A stretch of DNA of 64,000 nucleotides from an uncultured Macellibacteroides sp. (GTDB taxonomy: Bacteria; Bacteroidota; Bacteroidia; Bacteroidales; Tannerellaceae): positions 248,001 through 312,000 of the forward strand of contig NZ_OY762974.1 in NCBI RefSeq assembly GCF_963667135.1, given 5' to 3'. Positions within the stretch are counted from its first letter, which is position 1; every line of letters starts with the position of its first letter. A program made the translations under genes and the position numbers. The notes beneath the pieces were generated by a model, which saw nothing but the letters and a program-made list of their open reading frames with translations, had not been told where the DNA came from and did no database searches. Below, piece after piece: positions 18,454-27,484 of this stretch.

Positions 18454-19245
18454 TTACTTTACCATCGCTTTTACTTCTGGAAGTCTGCGTGTAATTTCAG
18501 CAATACGGTTAGCATCACTTGGGTGAGTACTCATAAATTCGGGAGCAGTACTTCCGCCATTGGCCGCCATCTTTTGCCAGAATGTTACTGCAACTTCTGG
18601 TTTGTATCCAGCCATCGTCATAAATACAAGCCCCATATAGTCTGCTTCGTATTCATGTTTACGTGAATAAGGTAGCGTTACGCCGTATTCGGCTCCCAAG
18701 CCATATACAGTAGAAGCAACAGACTGCACTGCCGCAGACTTTCCACTCAAAACCTGGCCCAAAATAGACGATCCATACTGAGCTACAAGTTGCTGACTCA
18801 TACGTTCGTTAGCATGTTTTGCAACAGCATGCGCTACTTCATGTCCAACGACCACAGCCAACTCGTCGTCTGTCAAAGTAAGAGGAAGAAGTCCTTCGTA
18901 AACAACAATCTTTCCTCCAGGCATACAAAATGCGTTCACCTGCGCATCATTAACCAATTTAAACTCCCATGAAAAATTAGCAATATCACTTGTTAATCCG
19001 TTGGCCTTTAAATAAGCTTCTGTGGCGACAGCAATCTTCTTACCTACACGTTCCACTTTGGCTGACTGAGTCTTGTTTGTTGAAAGTTTGGCCGTTTTTA
19101 AATAATCATTATACTGCGTCAGACTTGCAGCTACAACTTCAGAATCTGATACCAGTAATACCTGCTGTCTTCCCGTCAAAGGGACACTCCCACAAGAGCT
19201 AAGGAGTAGCATACATGCAATAAATAATCCTGCTAACTTTTTCAT
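18454..19245 (-). CDS. M48-family metalloprotease lipoprotein (LoiP/BepA-like)
   Basis: 263 residues with lipobox LLLSSC (Cys18), followed by GSVPLTGRQQ, the usual start of periplasmic M48 proteases. The zinc motif is HEVAH (in VVVGHEVAHAVAKHANER) and the third ligand is in YEADYMG. It is probably an outer-membrane-attached quality-control protease. A -7 like box (TAATTTTG at 19282-19275 on the minus strand) lies about 30 bases before the ATG. Confidence 0.92.
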   Translation of the reverse strand: MKKLAGLFIACMLLLSSCGSVPLTGRQQVLLVSDSEVVAASLTQYNDYLKTAKLSTNKTQSAKVERVGKKIAVATEAYLKANGLTSDIANFSWEFKLVNDAQVNAFCMPGGKIVVYEGLLPLTLTDDELAVVVGHEVAHAVAKHANERMSQQLVAQYGSSILGQVLSGKSAAVQSVASTVYGLGAEYGVTLPYSRKHEYEADYMGLVFMTMAGYKPEVAVTFWQKMAANGGSTAPEFMSTHPSDANRIAEITRRLPEVKAMVK

Positions 19246-19394
19246 CTCAATTAGTTCTTTATTTTTAATATGTGCAAAATTACAACATTATTTAATAAAT
19301 CAACAAACTGAGAGGACTATTGTTCAACACACAAAATTGTCACCTTTATGTGTTTAGCCATCAATTGTTATTTTGTATAAAAAGATCCTCAAAG

Positions 19395-19408
19395 TGTATA
19401 TTTATTCA
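19395..19408. promoter_or_regulatory. Candidate ARG box upstream of argR
   Basis: TGTATATTTATTCA differs by one base from the ArgR half-site pair TGAAT-n4-ATTCA. It lies 11 bases before a TAAATTTG -7 box (19419-19426), so bound ArgR would cover the promoter of the arg operon. This fits autoregulation by arginine. Confidence 0.55.
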
Positions 19409-19418
19409 GATTATTAGC

Positions 19419-19426
19419 TAAATTTG
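19419..19426 (+). promoter_or_regulatory. -7 box of the arg operon promoter
   Basis: TAAATTTG matches TAnnTTTG. The transcription start would be near 19432, leaving a leader of about 20 bases to the ATG at 19453. Confidence 0.5.
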
Positions 19427-19452
19427 CAGCCTATTTGAATAATTATACAACA

Positions 19453-19941
19453 ATGAGTACAAAGCAACAACGGTTAGAAGCAATCTGTCAGATAATTCAA
19501 TCCGAAGCGATTCGTAATCAGGAAGAGCTGTTAAAACATTTAGAGATGCAAGGATTTCAATTTACTCAGGCAACTCTTTCCCGTGATATCAAGTATCTTA
19601 AAATTGCGAAAGCCCACGATGGAGCAGACAATTATGTGTATACGCTTCCCGATCAGATCCGGGTCCCTGGCGCAGGGAATCAGGGAAGAGTGCTTGATAC
19701 TAAACCCGCAACAGGATACCGGAACATTGAATTTTCGGGTAACCTAGCTGTGTTGAAAACAAGACCGGGATACGCGATGGGTATTGCATCGGATATAGAC
19801 GCAAAAGCCCCACGTGAAATCTTAGGTACTATTGCCGGCGACGACACCATCTTACTTATTCCCAGAGAAGGGATCAGTCGTGAAGGAGTTATCAAAGCAT
19901 TGTCTCAGTTTATTCCTGAAATAGAAGAAGCTTCGTTATAA
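19453..19941 (+). CDS. argR: Arginine repressor ArgR
   Basis: 162 residues from the ATG at 19453; the frame is open six codons further to a TTG, but the ATG gives the usual N-terminus MSTKQQRLEAICQII. A winged-helix DNA-binding domain (residues about 1-75, with TQATLSRDIKYLKI) is followed by the C-terminal oligomerisation and arginine-binding domain with GDDTILLIPRE. It heads an operon with arginine biosynthesis genes and has a candidate ARG box at its own promoter. Confidence 0.95.
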   Translation: MSTKQQRLEAICQIIQSEAIRNQEELLKHLEMQGFQFTQATLSRDIKYLKIAKAHDGADNYVYTLPDQIRVPGAGNQGRVLDTKPATGYRNIEFSGNLAVLKTRPGYAMGIASDIDAKAPREILGTIAGDDTILLIPREGISREGVIKALSQFIPEIEEASL

Positions 19942-19966
19942 ATGAATTAAGAACACAAAATATAAA

Positions 19967-20545
19967 ATGGAAAAAGAAATTGAAATTGATGTAATGGTAG
20001 CCGATGCCTCCCACGAGATTTACGTGGATACAATTCTGGACACCATTGAAACCGCGGCAAAAGTAAGAGGAACAGGTATAGCCAAACGAACCCATGAATA
20101 TGTTGCCCTGAAGATGAGGGAGGGTAAAGCCATTATCGCATTGGCAGGAAATGAATTTGCCGGGTTTTGTTACATCGAATCATGGGGTAATAAAGAATAT
20201 GTCGCTAATTCGGGATTAATCGTTGTTGAGAAATTCCGTGGACATGGTTTGGCAAAACGAATTAAAAATGCAGCTTTTACCCTATCCAGACTACGTTGGC
20301 CTAAAGCCAAATTATTCGGATTAACATCCGGTGCAGCCGTTATGAAAATCAATACCGAACTAGGATATGTTCCGGTTACTTTTTCTGAACTAACAAAAGA
20401 TGAGGCATTTTGGAAGGGTTGCGAAGGATGCATCAACCATGATGTACTAATGAGGACAGAAAGACGTTATTGTATATGCACTGCAATGCTTTACGATCCC
20501 AACGATCCTAAAAAGAAAAAAAACGAAGAAAACGAAAACAAATAA
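19967..20545 (+). CDS. GNAT acyltransferase of the arg operon (N-acylglutamate synthase candidate)
   Basis: 192 residues. The GNAT core includes SGLIVVEKFRGHGLAKRIKNA near 83-103, where the RGHGLA segment is the acyl-CoA pyrophosphate loop. The C-terminus has a Cys-containing stretch (GCEGCINHD, RRYCICTAM) and a Lys/Glu-rich tail. Its place between argR and argG suggests that it acylates glutamate in the first step. In Bacteroides relatives the pathway is known to use succinylated intermediates, so the acyl donor could be succinyl-CoA or acetyl-CoA; the sequence does not tell. Confidence 0.7.
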   Translation: MEKEIEIDVMVADASHEIYVDTILDTIETAAKVRGTGIAKRTHEYVALKMREGKAIIALAGNEFAGFCYIESWGNKEYVANSGLIVVEKFRGHGLAKRIKNAAFTLSRLRWPKAKLFGLTSGAAVMKINTELGYVPVTFSELTKDEAFWKGCEGCINHDVLMRTERRYCICTAMLYDPNDPKKKKNEENENK

Positions 20546-20564
20546 AATACTAAATATACAGATT

Positions 20565-21764
20565 ATGAAAGAAAAAGTAGTGCTGGCATTTAGCGGTGGA
20601 TTAGACACCTCTTTCTGCGCAAAGTACCTCTCAGAAGAGAAAGGTTATGATGTTTATACAGCAGTTGCCAATACTGGCGGGTTCAGCGACGAAGAATTAA
20701 AGGTTATCGAAGATAAGGCCTATAAACTTGGTGCTGTAAAGCACGTGGCCCTCAATGTTGAACAGGAATACTATGAGAAGAGTATTAAATATATGGTATT
20801 CGGAAACGTATTGCGTAACGGTACATATCCAATTTCAGTAAGTTCGGAGCGTATTTTCCAGGCGTTGGCTATCATTGAGTATGCCAAAGAAATTGGGGCA
20901 GATTATGTGGCGCACGGAAGCACCGGTGCTGGCAATGATCAGGTTCGGTTTGACTTGACATTCGAAGTAATTGCTCCGAATATAAAGATACTTACCCCCA
21001 CCCGTGACATGGTATTGAGCCGCGAATACGAAATCAATTATCTGAAACAGCATGGATTCGAAGCCGATTTTAAAAAGATGGAATATTCTATCAACAAAGG
21101 GCTTTGGGGTACCAGCGTAGGTGGAAAAGAAACATTGCATTCAGATCAAACTCTTCCTGAAGAGGCTTATCCTTCTCAGGTAACTACTACAAAAGAAGAA
21201 ACACTGACAATCGATTTTGAAAAAGGTGAAATTTGTGGCGTTAACGGTGTTGGCTACAGCAATAAGATTGATGCCATCCGTGCGGTTGAAGCAATAGGAA
21301 GCAAGTTCGGAATCGGACGCGACATGCATGTGGGCGATACAATTATTGGGATAAAAGGTCGTGTTGGATTCGAAGCTGCCGGACCTATGCTTATTATTAA
21401 CGCTCATAAAATGCTTGAAAAGCACACACTTACCAAATGGCAGCAGTACTGGAAAGATCAGCTTGGCAACTGGTATGGCATGTTCTTGCACGAAGCTCAG
21501 TATCTTGAACCTGTGATGCGCGACATGGAAGCCTTTCTTCAAAGTAGTCAGGCTAATGTGTCAGGACGTGTTATTGTTATTTTGCGTCCGTACAGCTATA
21601 CCTTGGTTGGCGTTCAAAGCGATTTCGATTTGATGAAAGGCGACTTCGGTGTTTACGGAGAAGAGCAAAAAGCATGGACCGCCGACGATGTAAAAGGTTT
21701 CACCAAAATATTGGGTAACCAGATGAAAATCTTTTATTCGGTACAAAACAAAAACAAGCAGTAA
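20565..21764 (+). CDS. argG: Argininosuccinate synthase
   Basis: 399 residues with the N-type ATP pyrophosphatase loop AFSGGLDTS near residues 8-16, GSTGAGNDQVRF near 117-128 and GIKGRVGFEA near 263. It joins citrulline and aspartate with ATP in the cytoplasm. The stop overlaps the argC start by one base (TAATG), so the two are translationally coupled. Confidence 0.96.
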   Translation: MKEKVVLAFSGGLDTSFCAKYLSEEKGYDVYTAVANTGGFSDEELKVIEDKAYKLGAVKHVALNVEQEYYEKSIKYMVFGNVLRNGTYPISVSSERIFQALAIIEYAKEIGADYVAHGSTGAGNDQVRFDLTFEVIAPNIKILTPTRDMVLSREYEINYLKQHGFEADFKKMEYSINKGLWGTSVGGKETLHSDQTLPEEAYPSQVTTTKEETLTIDFEKGEICGVNGVGYSNKIDAIRAVEAIGSKFGIGRDMHVGDTIIGIKGRVGFEAAGPMLIINAHKMLEKHTLTKWQQYWKDQLGNWYGMFLHEAQYLEPVMRDMEAFLQSSQANVSGRVIVILRPYSYTLVGVQSDFDLMKGDFGVYGEEQKAWTADDVKGFTKILGNQMKIFYSVQNKNKQ

Positions 21765-22732
21765 TGATTAATGTAGGAATTATTGGTGGAGCAGGTTATA
21801 CAGCAGGCGAATTAATTCGTCTGCTGCTAATCCATCCTGATGTTGAAATATCTTTTGTAAATAGTACAAGTAATGCAGGTAACAAAATTACCGACGTTCA
21901 CAGTGACCTTTACGGAGAAACAGATTTGGTTTTCACAGACGAACTTCCTTTTTCGGATATCGACGTACTCTTTTTCTGTACGGCTCATGGTGATTCTAAG
22001 AAATTTATGGATAGTCATGAAGTCCCTTCCAGTCTAAAAATAATAGACTTAAGCACAGACTTCCGCCTTGAAAGTCCGGAACATGACTTCGTTTACGGGT
22101 TACCTGAACTAAACCGTCGTAAAATATGTGCTGCAAAACATATTGCCAATCCGGGATGCTTTGCCACCTGTATTCAGTTGGGTGTATTACCATTGGCAAA
22201 ACACCTGATGCTTAATTCTGAACTACATGTAAATGCGATCACCGGGTCGACGGGAGCAGGTGTTAAACCTTCAGGGACCTCTCATTTTAGCTGGAGAAAC
22301 GATAACATTTCGATCTACAAACCATTTGAACACCAACATTTGGCCGAAATAAAACAAAGTCTGTCGTCACTGCAAAACAGCTTCCGAAGTGCCATCAATT
22401 TTATTCCTGTCAGAGGTAACTTTTCCCGTGGAATATTCGCTACAACTTACATCGATTGTAAAATTGATCTAAGCGAGATTAAGCGAATTTACGAAGAATA
22501 TTACAGCGATCATTCTTTCACATTTGTAATTGATAAGAATCCGGATTTGAAACAGGTAATAAACACGAATAAGTGTCTGATCCACCTTGAAAAGCATAAT
22601 GACAAACTATTGATCGTTTCGATGATAGACAATTTGCTGAAGGGGGCATCCGGTCAGGCTGTTCACAACATGAACTTAATTTTCGGACTGGAAGAATCGG
22701 TAGGATTACACCTTAAACCTAGTGCTTTTTAA
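21764..22732 (+). CDS. argC: N-acyl-gamma-glutamyl-phosphate reductase
   Basis: 322 residues. The NAD(P)-binding start is VGIIGGAGYTAGELIRLL, and the catalytic Cys lies in ANPGCFATCIQLG near residue 131. HFSWRNDN and the C-terminal GASGQAVHNMNLI are typical of ArgC. It reduces the acylglutamyl phosphate to the semialdehyde. The acyl group may be acetyl or succinyl in this phylum. Confidence 0.95.
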   Translation: MINVGIIGGAGYTAGELIRLLLIHPDVEISFVNSTSNAGNKITDVHSDLYGETDLVFTDELPFSDIDVLFFCTAHGDSKKFMDSHEVPSSLKIIDLSTDFRLESPEHDFVYGLPELNRRKICAAKHIANPGCFATCIQLGVLPLAKHLMLNSELHVNAITGSTGAGVKPSGTSHFSWRNDNISIYKPFEHQHLAEIKQSLSSLQNSFRSAINFIPVRGNFSRGIFATTYIDCKIDLSEIKRIYEEYYSDHSFTFVIDKNPDLKQVINTNKCLIHLEKHNDKLLIVSMIDNLLKGASGQAVHNMNLIFGLEESVGLHLKPSAF

Positions 22733-22764
22733 GCTATATAGCTTTGTAAAGACAATTTAATTGA

Positions 22765-23898
22765 ATGAACATGAAACTATTTGATGTATATCCTTTATTC
22801 AATATAGATATTGTAAAGGGAAAGGGATGCCACGTTTGGGATGCCGAAGGAAACGAATACCTCGACCTCTATGGCGGGCATGCCGTAATCTCGGTAGGAC
22901 ACTGTCACCCCTATTACGTAGAAAAGCTAACAGAACAGCTTAATAAATTGGGGTTTTACTCAAACTCAGTTATCAATAATCTACAAGTTGTCCTGGCCGA
23001 AAAGTTGGGAAAACTATCTGAATACGAAGACTACTCACTTTTTCTGATAAACTCCGGAGCCGAAGCCAACGAAAATGCTTTAAAGCTTGCGTCTTTTCAC
23101 AATGGAAAAAAACGAGTTATTTCCTTTAAGAAGGCCTTTCACGGACGTACATCGGCAGCAGTAAAAGTTACTGATAATCCGGCAATCATTGCTCCTATTA
23201 ATGATACGATTCCCGTTACTTTTGTTCCGTTAAATGACATTGATGCGGTTGAAGCAGAACTAAAAAAAGGAGATGTTTCGTCGGTAATTATTGAAGGTAT
23301 CCAAGGTGTTGGAGGTATCCAGCAACCATCGGATGAATTCTTTAAAGCCTTGCGGGCTGTATGCACCAAATACAAAGTGGTTCTTATTCTGGATGAAATT
23401 CAATCAGGATACGGACGTACCGGAAAATTCTTTGCTCACCAATATGCCGGTATCAAACCCGACATGATAACTGTAGCAAAAGGTATCGGTAACGGATTTC
23501 CAATGGCAGGATTATTAATCAGTCCAGAGTTCAAACCCGTATTCGGTATGCTTGGAACAACATTCGGAGGAAATCACCTGGCCTGTATAGCCGCAATAGC
23601 TGTACTTGAAATTATGGAAAAAGAACAACTACTGGACAATGCTACAAAAGTTGGAAATTATTTAATCGAAGAACTGGGCAAGCTTTCCGGCATAAAAGAA
23701 ATTCGTGGCCGTGGATTAATGATAGGTATCGAATTTGAAGAGTCCATTAAAGAAATCCGTTCACGTCTTTTATTTGAAGAAAAAGTATTTACAGGAGTTG
23801 CTGGTACAAACACCATACGCTTACTGCCTCCGCTTTGTTTATCAATGGAAGAAGCAGCCGACTTTATGACCCGTTTTAAACGTGTACTTGGTCAATAA
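22765..23898 (+). CDS. argD: Acylornithine aminotransferase (class III, PLP)
   Basis: 377 residues. Motifs are LDLYGGHAVISVGHCHP near 30-46, INSGAEANENALKLA near 92, the PLP-binding Asp in LILDEIQSGYGRTG near 210, and the Schiff-base Lys in VAKGIGNGFPMAG near 238. It follows argC by 32 bases and ends the arg operon before a strong terminator. In Bacteroidales it may work on succinylornithine; substrate choice is inferred from relatives. Confidence 0.92.
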   Translation: MNMKLFDVYPLFNIDIVKGKGCHVWDAEGNEYLDLYGGHAVISVGHCHPYYVEKLTEQLNKLGFYSNSVINNLQVVLAEKLGKLSEYEDYSLFLINSGAEANENALKLASFHNGKKRVISFKKAFHGRTSAAVKVTDNPAIIAPINDTIPVTFVPLNDIDAVEAELKKGDVSSVIIEGIQGVGGIQQPSDEFFKALRAVCTKYKVVLILDEIQSGYGRTGKFFAHQYAGIKPDMITVAKGIGNGFPMAGLLISPEFKPVFGMLGTTFGGNHLACIAAIAVLEIMEKEQLLDNATKVGNYLIEELGKLSGIKEIRGRGLMIGIEFEESIKEIRSRLLFEEKVFTGVAGTNTIRLLPPLCLSMEEAADFMTRFKRVLGQ

Positions 23899-23954
23899 AA
23901 CAAGTTGAATCAGGCAACACCTCCAAACTTAATTATTCGTTGAAACTAGTTAAA

Positions 23955-23992
23955 TAAAAAAAGCCTTCCGGAAATTCCGGAAGGCTTTTTTA
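23955..23992. terminator. Bidirectional terminator between argD and the C1 peptidase gene
   Basis: AAGCCTTCCGGAA (23961-23973) pairs with TTCCGGAAGGCTT (23975-23987); A-rich and T-rich flanks on both sides allow it to work for both convergent genes. Confidence 0.9.
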
Positions 23993-24009
23993 TGTTTCTT
24001 GAATTATAA

Positions 24010-25191
24010 TTACTTGATACCAAGCTTCTTTGCAATTGCTTTTGGAAGAGCATCTTTATGAACAATTATATTCATTGTCTTATAGGCTACAAAAGCTTCA
24101 GAAGCATACCATGTTCCCTTAAACTTATTGTCTGTACCCCATGAATTTTTTACCATATAGAATTTCTTTCCGGTCTGATCTTTTGCCATACCGTAAATTA
24201 GCATCCCATGATCGTCTGTTGTTTGGTAGTTATCATAACCGACCTGACGCATTTCCTGTGTAATAGCAAGTTCCTGACAAGGTTTCTCAATTAATTTTTT
24301 AATTTCGTTATCCTTTTCGGTCTTGCTCAGACCAACCCATTTGTCCTGATCTGAACCAGATGTTTCAATCGCTTTAATATCTGGAACTACAGCAATTCCA
24401 TTACGAGTAAATCCTTTTTCGCTAACATCAGACCCCCATGCAATAGAATAACCTGTATTGATCGCATTCTCAAAAACCTGCATAAACTCATTTATAGGAA
24501 GATTGTAAGAATCCGCCCAACGCCAGTTATCTTCAATTTCCAAAGCAAAAGAAGTATAAAAAGGCTGATGAGTATAAGATGTCAGAGAAACGTAATCATC
24601 CATATTTAAACCAAGTTCTTTTGAAAAACTTGCAGGGGTGTATTCTTTGCCATTATACATAAACTTTTCAGGAATTGCTCCCAAATAGGAGTCTATAACA
24701 GCATCGTAGCCCTTCTTCCATGAAGTAGAAAGTTTACCGTTATCATTCTTCACAACCGCATTTACATAGCTGGAAGCGATCGCTTCCATTTCTCCATGTA
24801 CGTGCATATCTTCACCATACTGCAAACCTGACATAGCGGCTTCAGGAACTGCTCCATAATGTTTCATTACGTAAAGAACATCCTCGAAAGAACCTCCTTG
24901 TCCAAAATTAAGTTTGCCGTGCAGACGAACAAATTTATCGGCTTTATCTTTATAGGAGTGACTTACCACAAACATTTCCGATAAATCGAACTCTCCTTTT
25001 CCCTGGCGAAGCAATTCGGCTTCAAGAAAACCTTGTCCTGAAAAAGACCAACATGTTCCTGTACGGTTCTGATTCTTTACCGGGGTTATTTTTAACTCTT
25101 TAATCGGAGTAAATACATACTCACTACTATCTTGTGCCACTGTCGAAAACGCACATGCAAACAACAAGGCACCTACTAAGACTTTTTTCAT
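24010..25191 (-). CDS. C1-family cysteine peptidase (bleomycin hydrolase/PepC-like), secreted
   Basis: 393 residues from the ATG at 25191; the frame is open to a TTG further up, but the ATG gives a clean signal peptide (KKVLVGALLFACAFSTVAQ). Catalytic motifs are TGTCWSFSGQGFLEAE near the N-terminus (Cys), DDHGMLIYGMA (His) and VKNSWGTDNK (Asn). The order and spacing match the C1B aminopeptidase group, here with an export signal. A TACCTTTG box (25231-25224, minus strand) is the likely -7 element. Confidence 0.9.
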   Translation of the reverse strand: MKKVLVGALLFACAFSTVAQDSSEYVFTPIKELKITPVKNQNRTGTCWSFSGQGFLEAELLRQGKGEFDLSEMFVVSHSYKDKADKFVRLHGKLNFGQGGSFEDVLYVMKHYGAVPEAAMSGLQYGEDMHVHGEMEAIASSYVNAVVKNDNGKLSTSWKKGYDAVIDSYLGAIPEKFMYNGKEYTPASFSKELGLNMDDYVSLTSYTHQPFYTSFALEIEDNWRWADSYNLPINEFMQVFENAINTGYSIAWGSDVSEKGFTRNGIAVVPDIKAIETSGSDQDKWVGLSKTEKDNEIKKLIEKPCQELAITQEMRQVGYDNYQTTDDHGMLIYGMAKDQTGKKFYMVKNSWGTDNKFKGTWYASEAFVAYKTMNIIVHKDALPKAIAKKLGIK

Positions 25192-25273
25192 TCTATTGGT
25201 TATTAATTTTATCAAATAAGAAGCAAAGGTAATTTTTTAGCTAATTACTGAAGACTTTTTTCAATGTATATTC

Positions 25274-25795
25274 TCACTTTTTGTCATTATTTATAACAAT
25301 AAACCGCCAATGATTACTTATCCACGGTTCTCCGGCATAGTTGATTCCTATCCTGGGTGTCGTTTTATAGGAAATAGCCTTTCCATCATCTTCGAGCCAG
25401 ATTCTGGAAGATGATACCAGATTCTCTCCATAAAATGATTTGTCAAGTTCGAGATACCTACCCACCCTTCCGGGACCTGAAGCTTCTTCCACGCCACGAA
25501 TCAGAACCGCTTGCGGACTCTCTGCATGACCGCTTACTATATTCAACATCCAGTACATTCCATAAATAAGATATACATATACATGACCTCCCTCTCCGAA
25601 CATTACTTCGGTGCGGGAGGTACGTCCTTTACTGGCATGACAGGCTAAATCCTCAGCTCCATAATATGCTTCCGTCTCAGTAATCCTGCAACGAAGCAAA
25701 CGGTTGTTATCCAACGTCCGGCAAATTACCTTACCCAACAAAGAGGGTGCCAATTCTAATGCCTCCTTTTCAAAAAACTGATGCTCTAACTTCAT
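25274..25795 (-). CDS. DNA-3-methyladenine glycosylase (AAG/Mpg type)
   Basis: 173 residues. The signature runs from ETEAYYGAEDLACHASKGRTSR (about 40-61), including the catalytic Glu region, through GGHVYVYLIYGMYWMLNIV to the end PRIGINYAGEP and WRFIV. It removes alkylated purines in base excision repair. It is slightly shorter than most relatives (about 190-200), but both ends are present. A TATCTTTG box lies five bases before the ATG. Confidence 0.93.
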   Translation of the reverse strand: MKLEHQFFEKEALELAPSLLGKVICRTLDNNRLLRCRITETEAYYGAEDLACHASKGRTSRTEVMFGEGGHVYVYLIYGMYWMLNIVSGHAESPQAVLIRGVEEASGPGRVGRYLELDKSFYGENLVSSSRIWLEDDGKAISYKTTPRIGINYAGEPWISNHWRFIVINNDKK

Positions 25796-25800
25796 AGATA

Positions 25801-25808
25801 CAAAGATA
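25801..25808 (-). promoter_or_regulatory. TATCTTTG -7 box five bases before the 3-methyladenine glycosylase start
   Basis: Minus-strand match to TAnnTTTG with spacer TATCT before ATG (25795). It predicts a leaderless transcript, as for the MutS-like gene. Confidence 0.5.
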
Positions 25809-25849
25809 TGAAAATGACATCTAAAATCAATATATATAATTATTATGAC

Positions 25850-25857
25850 TACATTTG
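25850..25857 (+). promoter_or_regulatory. -7 box of the proC promoter
   Basis: TACATTTG matches TAnnTTTG; the leader to the ATG at 25909 would be about 45 bases. Confidence 0.4.
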
Positions 25858-25908
25858 CTTCCGTTTATGTCAAATATAATATTATTAACCGAATAAGAGA
25901 ATTACACA

Positions 25909-26709
25909 ATGAAAGTAACAGTTATTGGAGTTGGAAATATAGGAGGAGCCATTGCCCGCGGCTTAGCGAAAGGTACGATTCTTAAAGCATCCGACATTAC
26001 CTGTACTGACCTGGTTCAGGAAAATCTGGATAAAATGACTCAATCTAACAAAGATTTTGTTATTTCCACTAATAATATTGAAGCTGTAAAAGAAGCCAAT
26101 ATAATTATTATTGCAGTAAAGCCATGGCGCGTTGAATCAGTAATCAACGAAATAAAATATTCGTTGAAATACGACAAACAGATCATCGTTTCCATAGCAG
26201 CAGGTATTCCTTTCGATCGTTTAAACGAATTTCTCGATAAAGAATCGAATCTTGAATATGGCACACCTTCTGTTTTTCGTGTAATTCCTAATACAGCTAT
26301 CGAAGTGTGCAGTAGTATGACTTTTGTGTCTTCCTGTAATGCTTCCGACGAACAAGAAGACCTTATTGTAAACCTGTTCAATGAACTGGGAAGTGCCATG
26401 TTGATCGAAGAACAACTTATGACAGCAGGGACTGCCCTTGCTTCAAGTGGAATAGCATTCGCCATGCGTTACATCCGTGCTTCAACAGAAGGAGGAGTTG
26501 AACTTGGTTTCTATCCCAACCAGGCTAAAGAAATAGTTCTTAAAACCGTAAAAGGAGCTGTGGATCTTTTAATTGCGAATCAAAGTAATCCCGAAACAGA
26601 AATCGATAAAGTTACAACACCAGGCGGAATAACAATCAAGGGGCTTAACGAAATGGAATTATCCGGATTTACATCTTCTGTAATTCGCGGACTAAAAGCC
26701 AGTAAGTAA
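25909..26709 (+). CDS. proC: Pyrroline-5-carboxylate reductase
   Basis: 266 residues with the Rossmann start VTVIGVGNIGGAIARGLAKG, AVKPWRVE near 65 and the C-terminal P5CR signature KVTTPGGITIKGLNEME near 233-249. It makes proline from P5C. In some Bacteroides genomes proC closely follows the arg operon; here two unrelated minus-strand genes lie between. Confidence 0.95.
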   Translation: MKVTVIGVGNIGGAIARGLAKGTILKASDITCTDLVQENLDKMTQSNKDFVISTNNIEAVKEANIIIIAVKPWRVESVINEIKYSLKYDKQIIVSIAAGIPFDRLNEFLDKESNLEYGTPSVFRVIPNTAIEVCSSMTFVSSCNASDEQEDLIVNLFNELGSAMLIEEQLMTAGTALASSGIAFAMRYIRASTEGGVELGFYPNQAKEIVLKTVKGAVDLLIANQSNPETEIDKVTTPGGITIKGLNEMELSGFTSSVIRGLKASK

Positions 26710-26770
26710 GTTAGCTTCGATTTATCAATTTCATCTATGAAGACATAAAATCTATCAATTGGAAAAATAG

Positions 26771-26799
26771 TTTGAATCAGAAAATGAGCTTTAATTTTG
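26771..26799 (+). promoter_or_regulatory. Candidate ahpC promoter
   Basis: TTTG (26771-26774) and TAATTTTG (26792-26799) resemble the -33 and -7 boxes, with a spacer of 17, a little shorter than usual. The transcription start would be about 35 bases before the ATG. Confidence 0.4.
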
Positions 26800-26840
26800 T
26801 GTCATGAAAGTAAAACAAAATTAAGTTAATAAAACAAACT

Positions 26841-27407
26841 ATGAATCCAATTATTAATTCTCAGGTTCCTGAATTCAATGTACAGGCATTTCAAAATGGC
26901 AAGTTTAAATCGGTATCGAACAATGATGTAAAAGGCAAGTGGGGTATCTTCTTTTTCTATCCTGCAGACTTTACGTTTGTATGTCCTACCGAACTGGTGG
27001 ATATGGCCGATAAATATGAAAAGTTCCAAGAAATGGGCGTTGAGGTTTATTCTGTTAGCACAGATTCTCACTTTGTGCATAAGGCATGGCACGACGCTTC
27101 TGAAACGATTCGCAAAATTAAATACCCGATGTTGGCAGATCCGACAGGTGTGTTAAGTCGCTCATTCGGGGTGATGATTGAAGAAGAAGGTATGGCTTAC
27201 CGTGGTACATTTCTTGTAAATCCCGAAGGACAAATTAAAATTGCAGAAATTCACGACAATGGCATTGGACGTAATGCAGACGAATTGCTTCGCAAAGTGG
27301 AAGCCGCCCAGTTCGTAGCTACACACGACGGCGAAGTTTGTCCTGCAAAGTGGAAGAAAGGTGATTCAACGCTAAAACCAAGCATCGATTTAGTGGGTAA
27401 AATCTAA
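26841..27407 (+). CDS. ahpC: Alkyl hydroperoxide reductase subunit C (2-Cys peroxiredoxin)
   Basis: 188 residues with the peroxidatic Cys48 in DFTFVCPTEL and the resolving Cys167 in GEVCPAKWKKG. It reduces hydrogen peroxide and organic peroxides and is recharged by AhpF, encoded 77 bases downstream. A terminator in the gap should make ahpC mRNA more abundant than ahpF mRNA. Confidence 0.97.
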   Translation: MNPIINSQVPEFNVQAFQNGKFKSVSNNDVKGKWGIFFFYPADFTFVCPTELVDMADKYEKFQEMGVEVYSVSTDSHFVHKAWHDASETIRKIKYPMLADPTGVLSRSFGVMIEEEGMAYRGTFLVNPEGQIKIAEIHDNGIGRNADELLRKVEAAQFVATHDGEVCPAKWKKGDSTLKPSIDLVGKI

Positions 27408-27421
27408 TTAATCCCAAATAA

Positions 27422-27457
27422 AGAGGCTCCTACATCCTGTTAGGGCCTCTTTTTTTA
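27422..27457 (+). terminator. Terminator between ahpC and ahpF
   Basis: AGAGGC (27422-27427) pairs with GCCTCT (27445-27450), extended by CCTA/TAGG around a bulge, then seven T's. Partial read-through would supply ahpF. Confidence 0.8.
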
Positions 27458-27484
27458 TAAACAATAAGAAAAACCGTGTAAACT

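Noticed and set aside
19435..19452. Longer ArgR start at a TTG
   Set aside because: Adds six unconserved residues; the ATG at 19453 gives the normal family N-terminus.
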